The notes: generated by a model from the sequence alone, not told the origin. 64,000 bases of DNA from Sepioteuthis lessoniana (GCA_963585895.1 OY757904.1:24534120-24598119), one strand, 5' to 3'. Positions 34,991-46,542 are shown, counted from the first letter of the stretch. Program-made: numbers and translations.

Positions 34991-36224
34991 GTATAAGAAT
35001 AATTTTATGAGAGAAATAATTTAATTCGAAATGAGGTTAGACATTTGAAATTCCCACGAATACACTGAAATCATGGGGCTACGTAATCGAGGAAAGAACT
35101 AATATTCTTCAAATTCACAGCCGACAGTAGGAACAAATGCCCCCCCCCCAAAAAAAAACACAAATCACTTCAAGTGTTAGGATCTCTGTTGCTTTATTCT
35201 CTATGTTCATTCTTTGAGACAGTGGAATTAGCTGGCAAACGATAACGGACGAAATGTGCGGGGTAGTTTGTTGGTTCATGTTGAAACAAGCTCTACCCTT
35301 ACCTTTAAATTATTTATCGTTCTTCGATCACAGGAAGGTTTGTTGCCTCGTATTCCACCAAAAGAAAACCAATTGAAAACCTCATCGTCTTTTATTTTCG
35401 ATCATAAAACGCCCCAAATCAAATCACGTGGATATAATCGTCTGATCAGACCCCACCCCCTACGACATAGATACTCGATTGAGTCTAGCGAACTATGTTG
35501 ATATCCAAAGTACTTGACTAAGTATATCCTTTTCACAACCAGCCCACTGGATGAGTTATATAACTTTGTGAACCCATTTTCCCGCGTTTTTCTGGCTTTC
35601 GGTATTACACAGTTGGACAGAGAAAATTATTAATCAAATTATTCAGATCCTGCAAAACGAGGGTAAACTAACCTATTGATATAATTTCAGATAACCTTTG
35701 AATAACAAAACAAATTAATGTAGACGAATAGTGTATTGCTTCGGAATATAAAATTATTCTATTGAATTATCTGCAATAAAATATTTAAAAAAATATTCAC
35801 CAACGATTTCTCCGATGATATTTTTGTTTTCCAATCGAAAATGACAGAAGCACTTCTTTTTCACAAAGAAATCTCGGTTTCTGAGAAATGGCACAAAGTC
35901 TTGTGAAATTCTAGAGCAGAAAATATTTTGAAACGTTTTTTTTTTTTCCGCTTTGTTTTTCAGTTCAGTGATCAACATGAAAGGAAATAGGATATTTCCT
36001 AATATAAAATGACACGAATAAAGTTAAAAAAAAAAAAAGAGCAAAAGTAACTGGAAAACTTTAATGGATCATAACAAACATAAGAAATAACAAAATTATA
36101 TGACACTTTTAGATAAAATACACTGTGTAGTTTATTAGAGAGAATATCCCTTATAGTTCAAACCTCAGCAACAAACACCAGTCAATTTTTGAACATTTTA
36201 ATATACGAAATAATGATAATACTC
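34991..36224. other. no feature recognised
   Basis: Contains a C9/A9 homopolymer pair near 35.14 kb. The 81-codon frame at 35256-35501 has no known motif. Confidence 0.55.
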
Positions 36225-37110
36225 ATAATAATCTTGTCTCTTCTCAGCATTCTGACCGATCTCAACAATGCTGTAATCTAAATGCTCTTGGTTCCTCCTC
36301 TAATTTCCAAAAGTTCCAATTCCTTTTCCAATTCTTTGCGAAACATTACAACCAAACCAACAGTAATTACTGTCGCCGTCACACGCATGTTCTATAGATT
36401 ATTTTTACTTTTCTTGCAAGGTTTTAATATTTGTTTTTATTTTAAGTCTGTTGTTCAGTGGAACAGCAAAACCACCTAGACGACAAATTCTCTTTTTTTT
36501 TCTTTTTTTTTTTTTTTGCTAATTAGCTCTAAGCTTGGTCGTTCTGCTGAGATAAGATGATCTGCTTTAATAGCTAAATCCTAGAAAATTTTATGCCTTT
36601 TATTCTGTTGGACGGATTCTGGTTTGTGCATATAAAATTTTTAAGTCTGGTTAACTTTTAATCTTTTTCACAATTTCTAGTGGATCTCCATCAAATCTTG
36701 CCTCGTCTTGTACTCCATCAGAGCTTATTTGCAGCTGACAATTACTGAATGATTAATCATTTCATCTCTTTCTTTGGCCCATTGGCCTAATGAGTAGAGT
36801 GTTCGGCAATGGTCCGAAATACTGGGGTACACACCCAAAGACTCAAAAAAAGGTACTCGAAACCGCCTTGCTAAACATTCAGAATTATAAGGTAGACCTC
36901 GGTGTAGTAGCTATTGAAAAGGGAGCCTTCTGGTTGCTCTCAACTATAGTCACCAAATTTACTCACTGTTCTTTGTTTTATAGTTGATGTTTTCTTTAAC
37001 ATAATCAGTAATTTCAGTGTTTTTAGCTGCTATTAGTAAAGATTCAGTATCTCTTTTGAGATTTACCATACTTAGCCTATAACTGTTATTGTGCTTTTTA
37101 AAACCTGAGC
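36225..37110 (-). mobile_element. R4/Dong-like LINE 3' fragment split by SINE-A
   Basis: The plus strand shows the antisense of the C-terminus (CTGACCGATCTCAACAATGC), of the endonuclease (TTAGCTCTAAGCTTGGTCG) and, after a SINE-A at 36772-36970, of the zinc-knuckle and upstream region (TTTTAGCTGCTATTAG). Diverged. Confidence 0.65.
36772..36970 (+). mobile_element. SINE-A with internal deletion, in an R4/Dong-like LINE
   Basis: Head TTTGGCCCATTGGCCTAATG, then body landmarks TTGCTAAACATTCAGAATTA and GTGTAGTAGCTATTGAAAAG. About 70 bp of the usual body is absent before GACCTCGGTGTAG. Box B is degenerate (GGGGTACACACC). Confidence 0.8.
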
Positions 37111-37593
37111 TATTTAGTGTCATTGTTGTATTTTATTTTGGCCGACTTTTTAAGAATATAATATTTGTCCTCCTGTTGCTGCTATGTGGTTTCGATAAAA
37201 TGTTTTGCTACGAAACTAGGAATATTATTTTATCTTTCTATGTTAACTCATCATATCTTCTGTACATTTCCAGTTTCTTTATTAACATTTTAAATTATTA
37301 TAGTATTCTATTAAATTTAATAGAACTATAATGTTCGTATTCAAACTTGAAACAAATAGAAATATTATTTAAAAATTCAGTCCCTGTGAGTTTTAACATC
37401 AGTTACAACAGTAATTCTTCTTAGATCTTTAGGATTCTTCTAAGTATCCAAAGTGATTATACGTGTGGTTAGCTTGATTTCAATTCTTTCACTATTCCCC
37501 TGTTCTTTTAATTACATGTCTACGTTCTTGGGACTTTTCCAAGTGTGTTATCTACAAGTGCTATCACGGTCAGTTTCGTGTTCCACAATCAGA

Positions 37594-37610
37594 GTACACT
37601 AGATAACGAT
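37594..37610. repeat. target-site duplication, left, of the U2-headed retroposon
   Basis: GTACACTAGATAACGAT occurs here and again, identical over 17 bp, at 37997-38013, bracketing the 386-bp insertion. Confidence 0.93.
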
Positions 37611-37996
37611 AATATTTGTCACTGCCTCCCACCAGACAGGACTTGAAACAAGGTCAAAAGCCCGAAGGCAAATTAAAGTGGGGATAAAGGGGAGGGGAAG
37701 GTCGGGAATGAGCCGAGACTCGAACCCTGCTAGTCATTGACCCACAAAGTGCAATGTGGATCTAATGAGTCAAGCCGTATCACGGACCTAAATCTAGGTC
37801 CGGGCACGTATGCCCGCATATAGCTTGAACTAGACCGTGAGGTCTAGGGCTATACAAGGGGTCTGAAAAGCAGTTCGCCCACCCGAAGGTTGCCCAGCCT
37901 AAGCTGGGGCCCTATTCGGCGCCGAGTCTGCTCTTGGTTTTGATCGCCCATCCGGCACGAATGCCAGACGGCCCAGCTAAAAGGCCGAGAAACGAT
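37611..37996 (-). mobile_element. U2 snRNA-headed SINE-like retroposon, full length
   Basis: Read on the minus strand, the insertion begins ATCGTTTCTCGGCCTTTT and continues AGCT. This matches the first 23 nt of U2 snRNA (ATCGCTTCTCGGCCTTTTGGCT) with two differences, starting exactly at U2 nucleotide +1. U2 similarity then stops. The body is much richer in G and C than the surroundings and holds a string of short perfect hairpins with 4-nt loops. Near its 3' half lies a tRNA-like box B (GGTTCGAGTC). The 3' end reads GTGACAAATATT, with no poly(A). A perfect 17-bp target duplication flanks it, so it was inserted by LINE-type reverse transcription. It lies inside a worn R4/Dong-like LINE fragment. 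SINEs with snRNA-derived heads are known from crocodilians; whether this family is described is unknown to me. A 5' transduction of U2 sequence by a U2-targeting LINE is the alternative. Confidence 0.8.
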
Positions 37997-38013
37997 GTAC
38001 ACTAGATAACGAT
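37997..38013. repeat. target-site duplication, right, of the U2-headed retroposon
   Basis: Identical copy of GTACACTAGATAACGAT. It directly abuts the first U2-like base of the insertion (minus strand). Confidence 0.93.
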
Positions 38014-38149
38014 TTCTTTTATTTATCCAAATTAGAAACTGTATTTGGTCTTTGAGTTTTGATTGGGTATTATTTTTTGTACTCCTTGCATGATTTTCAC
38101 ACATATTTTGACGTATTTTTTCATTTAAATTTGACTGACAGAACGTCAC

Positions 38150-38610
38150 TTTGGGTCTCCTGGATTGGTCTGAGTATCCTAGTTGATCTAAATAATGGTG
38201 TGGTCTGTAGGGCCTCTATTCTTCTGCTTATATCTAGTTCACCTAGTTTTCCTTCCAGATATTTGAATTCGTTTTCAAGGGCATCACTTACAATTGGTAT
38301 CATTATTATTTTAAAGTTCCACAAATTTTTCAACTGTCTAAGATCCGGATATTTGTCAGTCATTTAGGTTTATTCTTTTTTCACTCTGTGATCATCTGGA
38401 ATGTTAAAATCCATTAGACAAAACGTTACTTTCATCTTCTCATTTAATATTAGATCTGTTCCTCTGAACAGGACTGAGCGATCCAATTGCATATTCAAGT
38501 GTAAGAGGATTTTATGGGCCTAATTTTCAAGGATAGATTCTGGTTTCAGCATATATCATTTACAAGCATGGTCAAGCGTTAGTTTCTTGCACAGTTCCCC
38601 GTGGATAACC
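38150..38610 (-). mobile_element. R4/Dong-like LINE 3' fragment
   Basis: Minus-strand translation MTDKYPDLRQLKNLWNFKII, MIPIVSDALENEFKYLEGKL, GELDISRRIEALQTTPLFRS, TRILRPIQE matches the family C-terminus, consensus-like in DKYxDLAxxLKxLWNMK and RVETIQTTALLRSARILRR. Confidence 0.82.
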
Positions 38611-38859
38611 GTTTCAAAAACAAAAATAGCTACAAATGACATAACATTAAATGGCATGTTTCACAAATTTTTAGCCCCTGGACAAGACCAATTTATTTAT
38701 CAGCAAAAGAAATTCTGGAACTAGAGGAGCACAGGTTTGCTTATATGTCCGATTGTCCCGCTTATTCAAAAGGAGGTAAAAAGATAAAAGGAATATGCTA
38801 CCTTTACTAGGAGAGACTACAAACAGGTATATGACCTGAAGCCAAAAACATGTGAAATA

Positions 38860-39640
38860 GATTGTTTGTAAAATGGTTAAAATCTCGGAAGAACGAATAA
38901 ACTTGAGTGCTATGAGAAACTGGAGAGCAGAACTAACTGCCAGAAGACAAACTCGAGCAGTGGTACCAATCCCAAAAAGCATATCTCACGGAACCACATT
39001 ATCGCCACTTCTGTGTCTTAGTAGCAATGATTCCTCTAAATTGTATGCTAAGAGAAGACAAAGATAGTTGACGATGTAAAAAATCGCGAGAAAAGTACTT
39101 GAATGATATTAAGATATATGCAAGAATTAAAAAAGAAATAGATTTCCTAATACAAACACTTCCACAAGATGTAGGAAATGATTTCAGAATAAAAAAAAAC
39201 ACAATGAAAAAAAGGAGAAATTGAACAACCCGATTAGAAATGCAAGCGGAAGTTGAAAATGGGCAAGAGATATAAATTTGTTCATACTGACCAATGATTT
39301 TAGCTCAAACCCGTATCTCTCAAAGAAAAAAAAGATGCATGAAATTTGTAAAGAGACTGAGATGACCCGAATCTCAGATCTCTATTTAATTAACAATAGC
39401 AAGTTGATACTGTCCTTCAAAAAGTAAAAAAAAAATGTAGATAAAAGGCGAAAAACAAAACAAATACCCAGATCTAGCCAGAAAATTGAAGAAGATGCGG
39501 AAGATAAAGGTAATAATGAAAGCAATCGTAATTAGAATAGCCGGAACTGTCCCTAAGAACCTAAAAAATAACTAAGAGAATAAGATATCAAGACTAATCA
39601 TATCAAACGCTGGTGAAAATCTGTTACGATACGTAGAAGA
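38860..39640 (+). mobile_element. R4/Dong-like LINE, reverse transcriptase fragment plus C-terminal piece
   Basis: Conceptual NWRAELTARRQTRAVVPIPK, SISHGTTLSPLLCLS is the block before and including reverse transcriptase motif B (normally GDTLSPLLF). YLNDIKIYARIKKEIDFLIQ follows and matches the YMDDIKLYAR palm box. A shortened stretch leads to NKYPDLARKLKKMRKIKVI, from the C-terminal tail, so an internal part is missing. Many stops. Confidence 0.75.
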
Positions 39641-39779
39641 GACATGGGCGGCTAAGTTGATTTCCTCTTTCTCTCTCCTTCTCTCTCTCTCTCTCTCTCA
39701 CTATCTCAGATTTACGTGAAAAACTACCAGTTTAAAACTGGTACATGAAAATCACATGGAGTAAATAATAACAATAATA

Positions 39780-40347
39780 ATAAAGGCGAGACACGACTGT
39801 GTGGGCAAAGTGATCCACTGGGAAATGTGCAAGAAATTTAGTTTTGACCATACAAACAAATGGTATATGCACAACCCAACACCTGTCCTAGAAAATGACA
39901 CGCATAAACTCCTATGGGACTTTAATAAACAAACGGATCACCTAACCTTGTCCAGAAGACCAGACCTTATAATAAACAAAAAAAAAAGAGAGAATATGCA
40001 TAATTGTTGACTTTCCTGTCTCGGCGGACCACAGAAGAAATCTGAAGGAAAATGAAAAGAAAGATAAGTACCTCGACCTTGCTAGAGAATTGAAAAGGCT
40101 GTCACGCATGAAAGTAACGATTGTGCCAATTGTGATTAGTGATTTAGGCACAATAACTAAAGGATTATTAAAAGGCCTGGAAGACATGGAAGTTAGCGGA
40201 CAGGTAGAGACTATCCAAACGACAGTATTGCAGAGAACGGCCTGATTCCTGAGACGAGTCCTGGAGACTTGAGGAGACTTGCTGTCACCCAGACTCCTTT
40301 AGAAAACCATCAGCTAACGCTGATATTAAAAACTCTCAAATGAGTAA

Positions 40348-40402
<55 letters not shown>
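39780..40402 (+). mobile_element. R4/Dong-like LINE 3' end with TAA tail
   Basis: Reading VIHWEMCKKFSFDHTNKWYM, HNPTPVLENDTHKLLWDFNK, QTDHLTLSRRPDLIINKKKR gives the region leading into the restriction-like endonuclease RPD motif. It continues with VDFPVS, DKYLDLARELKRLS, and IVISDLGTITKGLLKGLEDM. The copy ends CTCAAATGAG followed by about 18 AAT units (40348-40402), the TAA-type tail known for Dong elements. Confidence 0.88.
40348..40402 (+). repeat. AAT tail of an R4/Dong-like copy
   Basis: About 18 perfect AAT units between two LINE fragments. Confidence 0.95.
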
Positions 40403-40403
<1 letters not shown>

Positions 40404-40800
40404 AGGATATAATTAACAAAAAAAAGAAAAAGAAAAGGGAACCTGTCAAACAGTGGACTTTACTGTCCCGATTGAAAATCAAAGAAAACGAAAAGAGAGA
40501 AAAGTCTTTAAACCTTGCCAGAGAACTAAAAAAAACTGTGATGGAACATGAAAACGACGGTGATACCAATTATAATTGGAGCACTTGGAATAGTCCCCAA
40601 AGGTTTAGAAAAGGAAAGTGACGGTGATACCAACAGTAACAGGTGCGCTACAGTCAGCAAAGGATTAGTACAGAAATTGGACGATTAGAAATAAAAAAAA
40701 CGAGTGGAGACCATGCAAACTACAACATTATTAAGATCAGTGAGAATAATGAGAGGAGTCCTGGAGACTTGTAAAGACTTGCTTTCACTCAAACTCCATT
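40403..40800 (+). mobile_element. R4/Dong-like LINE 3' fragment abutting the previous TAA tail
   Basis: Immediately after the AAT array the frame resumes within the endonuclease region: INKKKKKKREPVKQWTLLSR, LKIKENEKREKSLNLARELK. It continues in broken form to the QTTTLLRSVRIMRGVLETCK-like end. It is 5'-truncated exactly at the tail of the preceding copy. Confidence 0.85.
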
Positions 40801-41965
40801 GTGTAACTATCACATAGCCCTGGGGTGTACCCTTCGTTAGATATTCGGGACCCTTTCTGAATCGGACCAGAGAAGAACTTGAGCAAATTGATCAAAGAAT
40901 GAGAAAACTAATAACCATGCATAAAGCATTGCATCCAAGACACGAGTTTGACTGATTTAATGTATCAAAAAAGGAGGGAGGAAGAGGACTTGCCATCATT
41001 GATGACAGCGTAGATGCATCGATACAACGACTCGAGGAATACATAGAAGAGCACGAAGGAAGACTGATTAGAGCTAGCAGAAATGACACTGACAACACGA
41101 AGACGAAGAGAATGACAATAACTAGGAAACAAAAATGGAAAAAACAACAACTCTATGTCCGTTTTAAAAGACTAATAAACAACATCTATAACGACAAAAT
41201 CTGAAAGTGGCTAATAAATTGAAACTTTAAGAGAGAAACAGAATCTCTTCTAATAGCAGCACAGACAACGCCATAAGAACCAATCATATCAAAGCGAGAA
41301 TAGATTAGACGCAACAAAATAGAAAATGTAGTTATGTGGTGATAGAGACGAAATCATCAATCACATAATAAATGAATGCAGCAAGTTAGCACAGGAGGTG
41401 TATAAGACTAGGCACGACTGGGTGAGCAAGGTGATCCACTGTGAGATGTGGAAGAAAATGAAATTAGACCATGCGTACTAATGGTATATGCACAACCCAG
41501 TGCCTGTCATAGAAAATGACACACGTAAACTCCTATGGGACTTTGATTTACAAACAGATCTCCTAATCTCGGCCAGAAGACCAGACCTTATAATAATAAA
41601 TAAAACAAGAAAACTTGCCAAATTGTGGATTTTGCGGTCCACACAATATAACTGAAAGAAAGTGAAAAGAAGGATAAGTACTTCGACCTTGCTCGGGAAT
41701 TGAAAAAAACTTTGGAACATAAAGGTGACAGTTATACCAATCGTGATTGGTGCTTTCGTTACAGTAACTAAAGGATTATTAAAGGGATTTGGAAGACATG
41801 GAAGTTGGAGGACGAGTGGAGACCATCAAAACTACAGTATTATTTAGAACAGCTAGAATACTGAGAAGAGTCCAGGAGACTTGAGAAGACATCCTGTCAC
41901 TCAAGCTGCCGTGAAAAACCTTCAGATAAAACTGATGAGAAAAACTCTCTAGGATTAAATAATGA
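40800..41965 (+). mobile_element. R4/Dong-like LINE 3' third (zinc knuckle and endonuclease)
   Basis: Blocks in order are REELEQIDQRMRKLITMHKA, KEGGRGLAIIDDSVDASIQR, LEEYIEEHEGRLIRASRNDT, TRKQKWKKQQLYVRFKRLIN, a GDRDEIINHIINECSKLAQE zinc-knuckle region near 41.35 kb, WYMHNPVPVIENDTRKLLWD, QTDLLISARRPDLIIINKTR (the RPD endonuclease motif near 41.57 kb) and the conserved C-terminus ending at about 41.95 kb. Several stops and shifts. It is the most complete endonuclease region in the window. Confidence 0.9.
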
Positions 41966-44900
41966 TATCAACTCATGTCACATTAGCACACAAAATTTAT
42001 GCAAATGCTTATAACATAAAATGAATCCAAGAAAGTGATTACGATAACTGTAATTCGGCATCCAGTATACGTCTCTAGAGTGATCAGCATCAGACTACAG
42101 TTTTGCTGAGATTATCCGTTTGCTGGTGAGTACATAACATAGAATATAACTTGTCTTCCCGTGAAAGGTCCTTTTGTTATTTATTTTCACATCGTTCAGC
42201 ACCTTAGGCGGGGAAGAATCAAGAAACGGTCAATGGAACAAGTTGTAGCTAATATGTTCTTTGAGAAACAGTGAATCATTCTGTTCTCCAAACGAGAAAA
42301 CAGAGGGTGGATTTACAGATAACCTGATATTTATACCTGTGTAAACAGATGTTGGCTTAATTTCTAGATATAAGCCATAATCCGTATTCTGTCGAAGATG
42401 TATGGCAATTGACTAGTGAATAATACAATATTCAGATTACTATAAGATGATTAATCCATTTCGGCCATTCAATTTATGATTTCTACCTGCTGAAATCATC
42501 TCTTATGACTGTCTGTAAATACTGAAAACAAGATATTGACACGAGACATTGACAAACCATTCATGAGATAAAAAAGTTTTATTCTTTGTATTGAGGTTAG
42601 ATAATTTAGATCTATAAACAAAAAAACATATCCCTTTTCACTTCCGCCTCAGGGTAGTCACTCTTCCTACACCCCAACGTCAGTACCTGTATTACACACA
42701 ATTTATAAGTCTTGATGCAGTTACTATAAACACTAACTGAAAGGTTGCAACACCCTGGTGGCCAATCAGAAAACTACAGTATGTTGTTTATTTCTGGAAT
42801 TTCATAGAAGCACTACTAGTTGTGAATTCATGTCTTTATTTGGGTTTACTATGAAAGATTTGGCCAACCAGTCCTCGACTCTATATTTGGTGGGGCGACT
42901 AATAAAGCATGTATAGGTATAACCCAGAATTTTGAGCATGAAATATTGAAGTCTGCTTATCTTCCAGATTAACTTGTACGCAACTATATACAGTTATTAC
43001 GGAATAATACGAAAGAAAATAAATAATATCTAAAATCACAATTTGTTATTATGAATAATGATAAAAAAACAATCAAATAATAAAGCAATGAAAACATTTT
43101 AAAACTGGACATAAATACTTTCTGAAGAGATAAATGGCTGAGGAAAGGATTGATTGATTGATTGATTTGCATGTCAATCGGTCTCGGGTTATTTCATGCC
43201 AAAAGGTTAGGGAATAGCGTTAATTATACGTTTATATTTACATTGTGTTTGTAGTTAAAGAGTTCATTGTTTTATTTATGCTTTTTTTTGGTTGGGGTTA
43301 AATACATTGTAGTCAGTTTGTGGGAAGTGTTAGGCGTTGAATGCCCCATCTTTCTCGCTAATGGGTCGCAGTGGTTGGGGATAGTAAAGTGTACCCAAAT
43401 AAATAAAAAAATAAATTACTTTATAGTACGGGACTGAGAAAGTCTGTTGGTAATTATTTTGTTTCGTGCGTTGTAGTAGATGTCATTATCGTAGGTATTA
43501 GAAACATTTATTATGGTTCTTACCCCATTAAGTTATCGTCCTCCTTGTTTGCGGAAGGCTACAAGAAAATTACGGAAGAAAGAATAGGAAAAAGACCAAG
43601 GCACCTTTTAAACTCAAAAATGTATTTCAGAGATTAAATATTCTGTAGGTGGGAAATCTTCCTGAAAACAGTTGATATATCGATGTCTTTCAGTGAGATA
43701 TGTTTGGCATTGCCAGCTTGCTTGCAGCAGACTGTGCCTGCTGCGATGCACTTGGACTTGACAAACAAGTGCGCTACCTTGCTAGCAGCCGATTAAAAGA
43801 AGATCCTTTTAGTAGAAGCGGTGAAGGCTGAAGTTTTGGAGACAATTTCTCTTTAACATCAGGAAGGCATTTTCTTTAGCCATGCACCGTTCTTGCTTCC
43901 TGTCAGAGGTTTCTAATTTATCTTATTTATCTTTTATTTTTTTTATTTTTCTAACCCCAACAATAGATTGCTGAGATCTATAATTGAAATGTAGTGTTGA
44001 ATGGTTTAAAACGTTATCAAAATATCATTGTGTCATCTAGTTTGATTTATGAATGATGAAACAGAGCCCATTTAAAAAATATGGCTTTGATTGGACGAAA
44101 AATCATATGATCTGATGATCTCTTATGTTTAGAAGAAAGATGAATTTAGTTGGTGAGAAACAATCGACTCTATCTATTGAATCATACATCTCTGTTCAAT
44201 GATTTCTCATAGGCTACGGTAGACAATGAAAGAAAGGTTTTAAGAAAATAATAGATAAATTATGTGCACATAAAATGTGTTCGTATTGTTATTTATCGTC
44301 CCATTAGAGAAGAACTTAGAATAATGGGAGATGGCAAAAGCGAAAACAAATAAGAACAATGATGGGGACACAAAAGAGATAAAGGAACCCGAAGGCAATG
44401 ACATGACAGATGACGAATGAAGTAAAGTGAGAAAATGAGCACTGGGAGATGATAAAGTAAGGACTATATATACTCTGACTGAGTATATAACTGTTGTGTT
44501 CTGTTTAGTGAACACAAGTAGTATTAATAATAAGACAAACAACGATATGGGAGGGAAATAGTTATATTTACAGGAAAGAGTATTTACAAGAGAGAGACTG
44601 TTAGTAATAAGAACATAGGATTAGTGATAGAGTAATGATATACTTCAACAATAGGAACGGATCTTCTGGTCTGACTCGTCGGCTTATCCTTCCCAGACTG
44701 ATCTCCGCTACCGCCATATATGGCAGATGGAACTGCTCATTATGCTGAAAAGGTAGGTGATACCCAAAAATAACCAAACCTAGAATATTAATAACTCTGA
44801 AAATTGGTGTTCTGTTGACCAGCCAATTTCCTAAAAAGAACATAGATTGATTGAAAACTAGGCCGGCCAGAGCAGAAAGAGTATAACAATGATTTTAAGT

Positions 44901-46244
44901 ATTTCTGTCAACTACATTTAAGTTGCCTGTAAAGATATTTAACCTTAATAGATAAAATCACGATGATTTAGTGTGACATTGAGTGTGTACATTGAACTTC
45001 ACATAACTCCAGAAATGCAGTTTCGTGTCATACCCAGGGTATCCCTGTTTTAGCGGAGAAGTTACCTCTCTGCAGGGGATACAATCCGCTTATGATAAGA
45101 CCCACCGAGAGGGTAGGGTTTAGAAATAAATAAAGCAATTCTTTAAAAATATTTGAGGACAGTGAAACAAATATCGTTAGGTAATTTGTAAAAGCAAAAT
45201 ACATTAAAATGGAACCAATGGACATAACCGGACAGGATAGAATATAAACGTTATTATTATAGCACACAAAGCGGGTCAAGGAACCCATAAATAATATTCA
45301 CTTGTGTTTAAAACCCTAAATGAAGTAGTAAACTCACCTTTAAAAGGAATAATTTCATTTTCAAAAGGATGTAAGAAAACTAAAACTGAACCAATAGAAA
45401 TGAAGAGCCACAATCGCAAATTAAGATAAAGAAAGAGATTAAAAATCTATGATAAAAACTTTTCGTTGTGGCTAAATTATCAAGGGAGATAATTGAGAAA
45501 ATAAGAATATTGTCAAAAAAGGAAAGTAAATATAATATAAAAAGTAAAAAGAAATGACAGAATAACTGCAAAGGAAATACTAAAACAATGTTTTCAGGTA
45601 CAAGCATAAAGAAAGAGATAAAAATGAGAAAAAAATTTACAAACACTTTTGTAACTAACAAGAAAAATCTTCTACAGGGAAATCAGAAAAACAGTGAAGC
45701 CTGTAGAAAGAAGAATCGAATGACAATTGATGATATAGGGAAATATGAAATGAGAATATGAAAAGAATTATAACTGTGATACGGAATGGATGTAAATCAC
45801 CTAACAGAAGTGCAACGAAGAACAGGAAAGGAACAATATGGGCATCAATGAAGTTCAAGGAACGTTAAAAAAGAATTTTAAAACCCCAATATGAGATAAG
45901 ATATATAACACCTGATTAAATTCTTTTCCATATATGCAAAAACCTTTGACAGACCTTTGTCTTTGAGACCATCAATAAGAATAAGTAAAACTCAGAACAG
46001 TTAATCGAAAAAAATATTATTTACTACTTAGAACTGCTGACACTGCTAACCCTAATATTAACGATCAATTGTGTTTATCAATGACCTACAAAATACGTAC
46101 ATTGATTTTCACAGAAAGAATATATAAATTCCAAGAAACCAATATCATTCTCCCTAAAGAGAAAAAAGTAAGAAAGATTTTATTTTTTGCAAGGATTAAA
46201 CATTGATCAAAAGTATGTTGCTCAAAACATTGATTAAAAGGATA
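41966..46244. other. longest stretch with nothing recognised
   Basis: No similarity to the repeat families of the window. 44.24-45.86 kb is purine-rich on the plus strand, which produces several chance minus-strand frames of 67-100 codons rich in Leu, Phe and Ser. A CAGGGTATCCCTG / CAGGGGATAC inverted motif lies at 45.04-45.09 kb. Confidence 0.55.
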
Positions 46245-46258
46245 CTATGCAAAAGTAG

Positions 46259-46542
46259 AGGTGCCCGTGGTGTAATGGTTATCGCCGTAGGAAATGGTGT
46301 CACGAGTTCAAATCCTGGACGAGACTGATTACATTTACCATAGCACTAATAGAAAGGGAAAGGTCTGAATCCAATTATTCTCCCTCCAGCTATGAGTAAA
46401 TAGTAGGACAGACTATATTCTTCAGCCTTGGTAAGGCAACTAGTCTAGGAGAAGGAAAACTCTGAATTCAAACCTGTTAAACTACGCTTAAAAACTGACC
46501 TTGTGTCATATCCTGTCCGAGTGAAGGGGTTGGTAAATATGG
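46259..46542 (+). mobile_element. SINE-B, full length (tRNA-derived)
   Basis: The tRNA-like head starts AGGTGCCCGTGGTGTAATGG with a box A (TGGTGTAATGG) and a box B (GAGTTCAAATCC). The body is about 200 bp and ends GAAGGGGTTGGTAAATATGG. It is flanked by a perfect 14-bp target duplication CTATGCAAAAGTAG (46245-46258 and 46543-46556). Its length of 284 bp equals that of the copy at 62785. Confidence 0.93.

Larger units (their letters stand above)
37390..38060 (-). mobile_element. R4/Dong-like LINE 3' fragment split by the U2-headed retroposon
   Basis: 37.39-37.59 kb is a diverged antisense C-terminal tail (ATCTTTAGGATTCTTCTAAG on the plus strand, then the position equivalent to IVIGALGT). The reading is interrupted at 37610 by the 386-bp insertion and resumes at 38014 for only a short stretch. 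Low similarity. Confidence 0.5.

Noticed and set aside
44240-45858. Series of minus-strand frames rich in Leu, Phe and Ser, resembling membrane proteins.
   Set aside because: Explained by a pyrimidine-rich minus strand; the frames are unrelated and short.
46259-46330. Possible functional tRNA gene with good box A and box B.
   Set aside because: Head of SINE-B: the same sequence recurs with a 200-bp body and target duplications, and no full cloverleaf forms.
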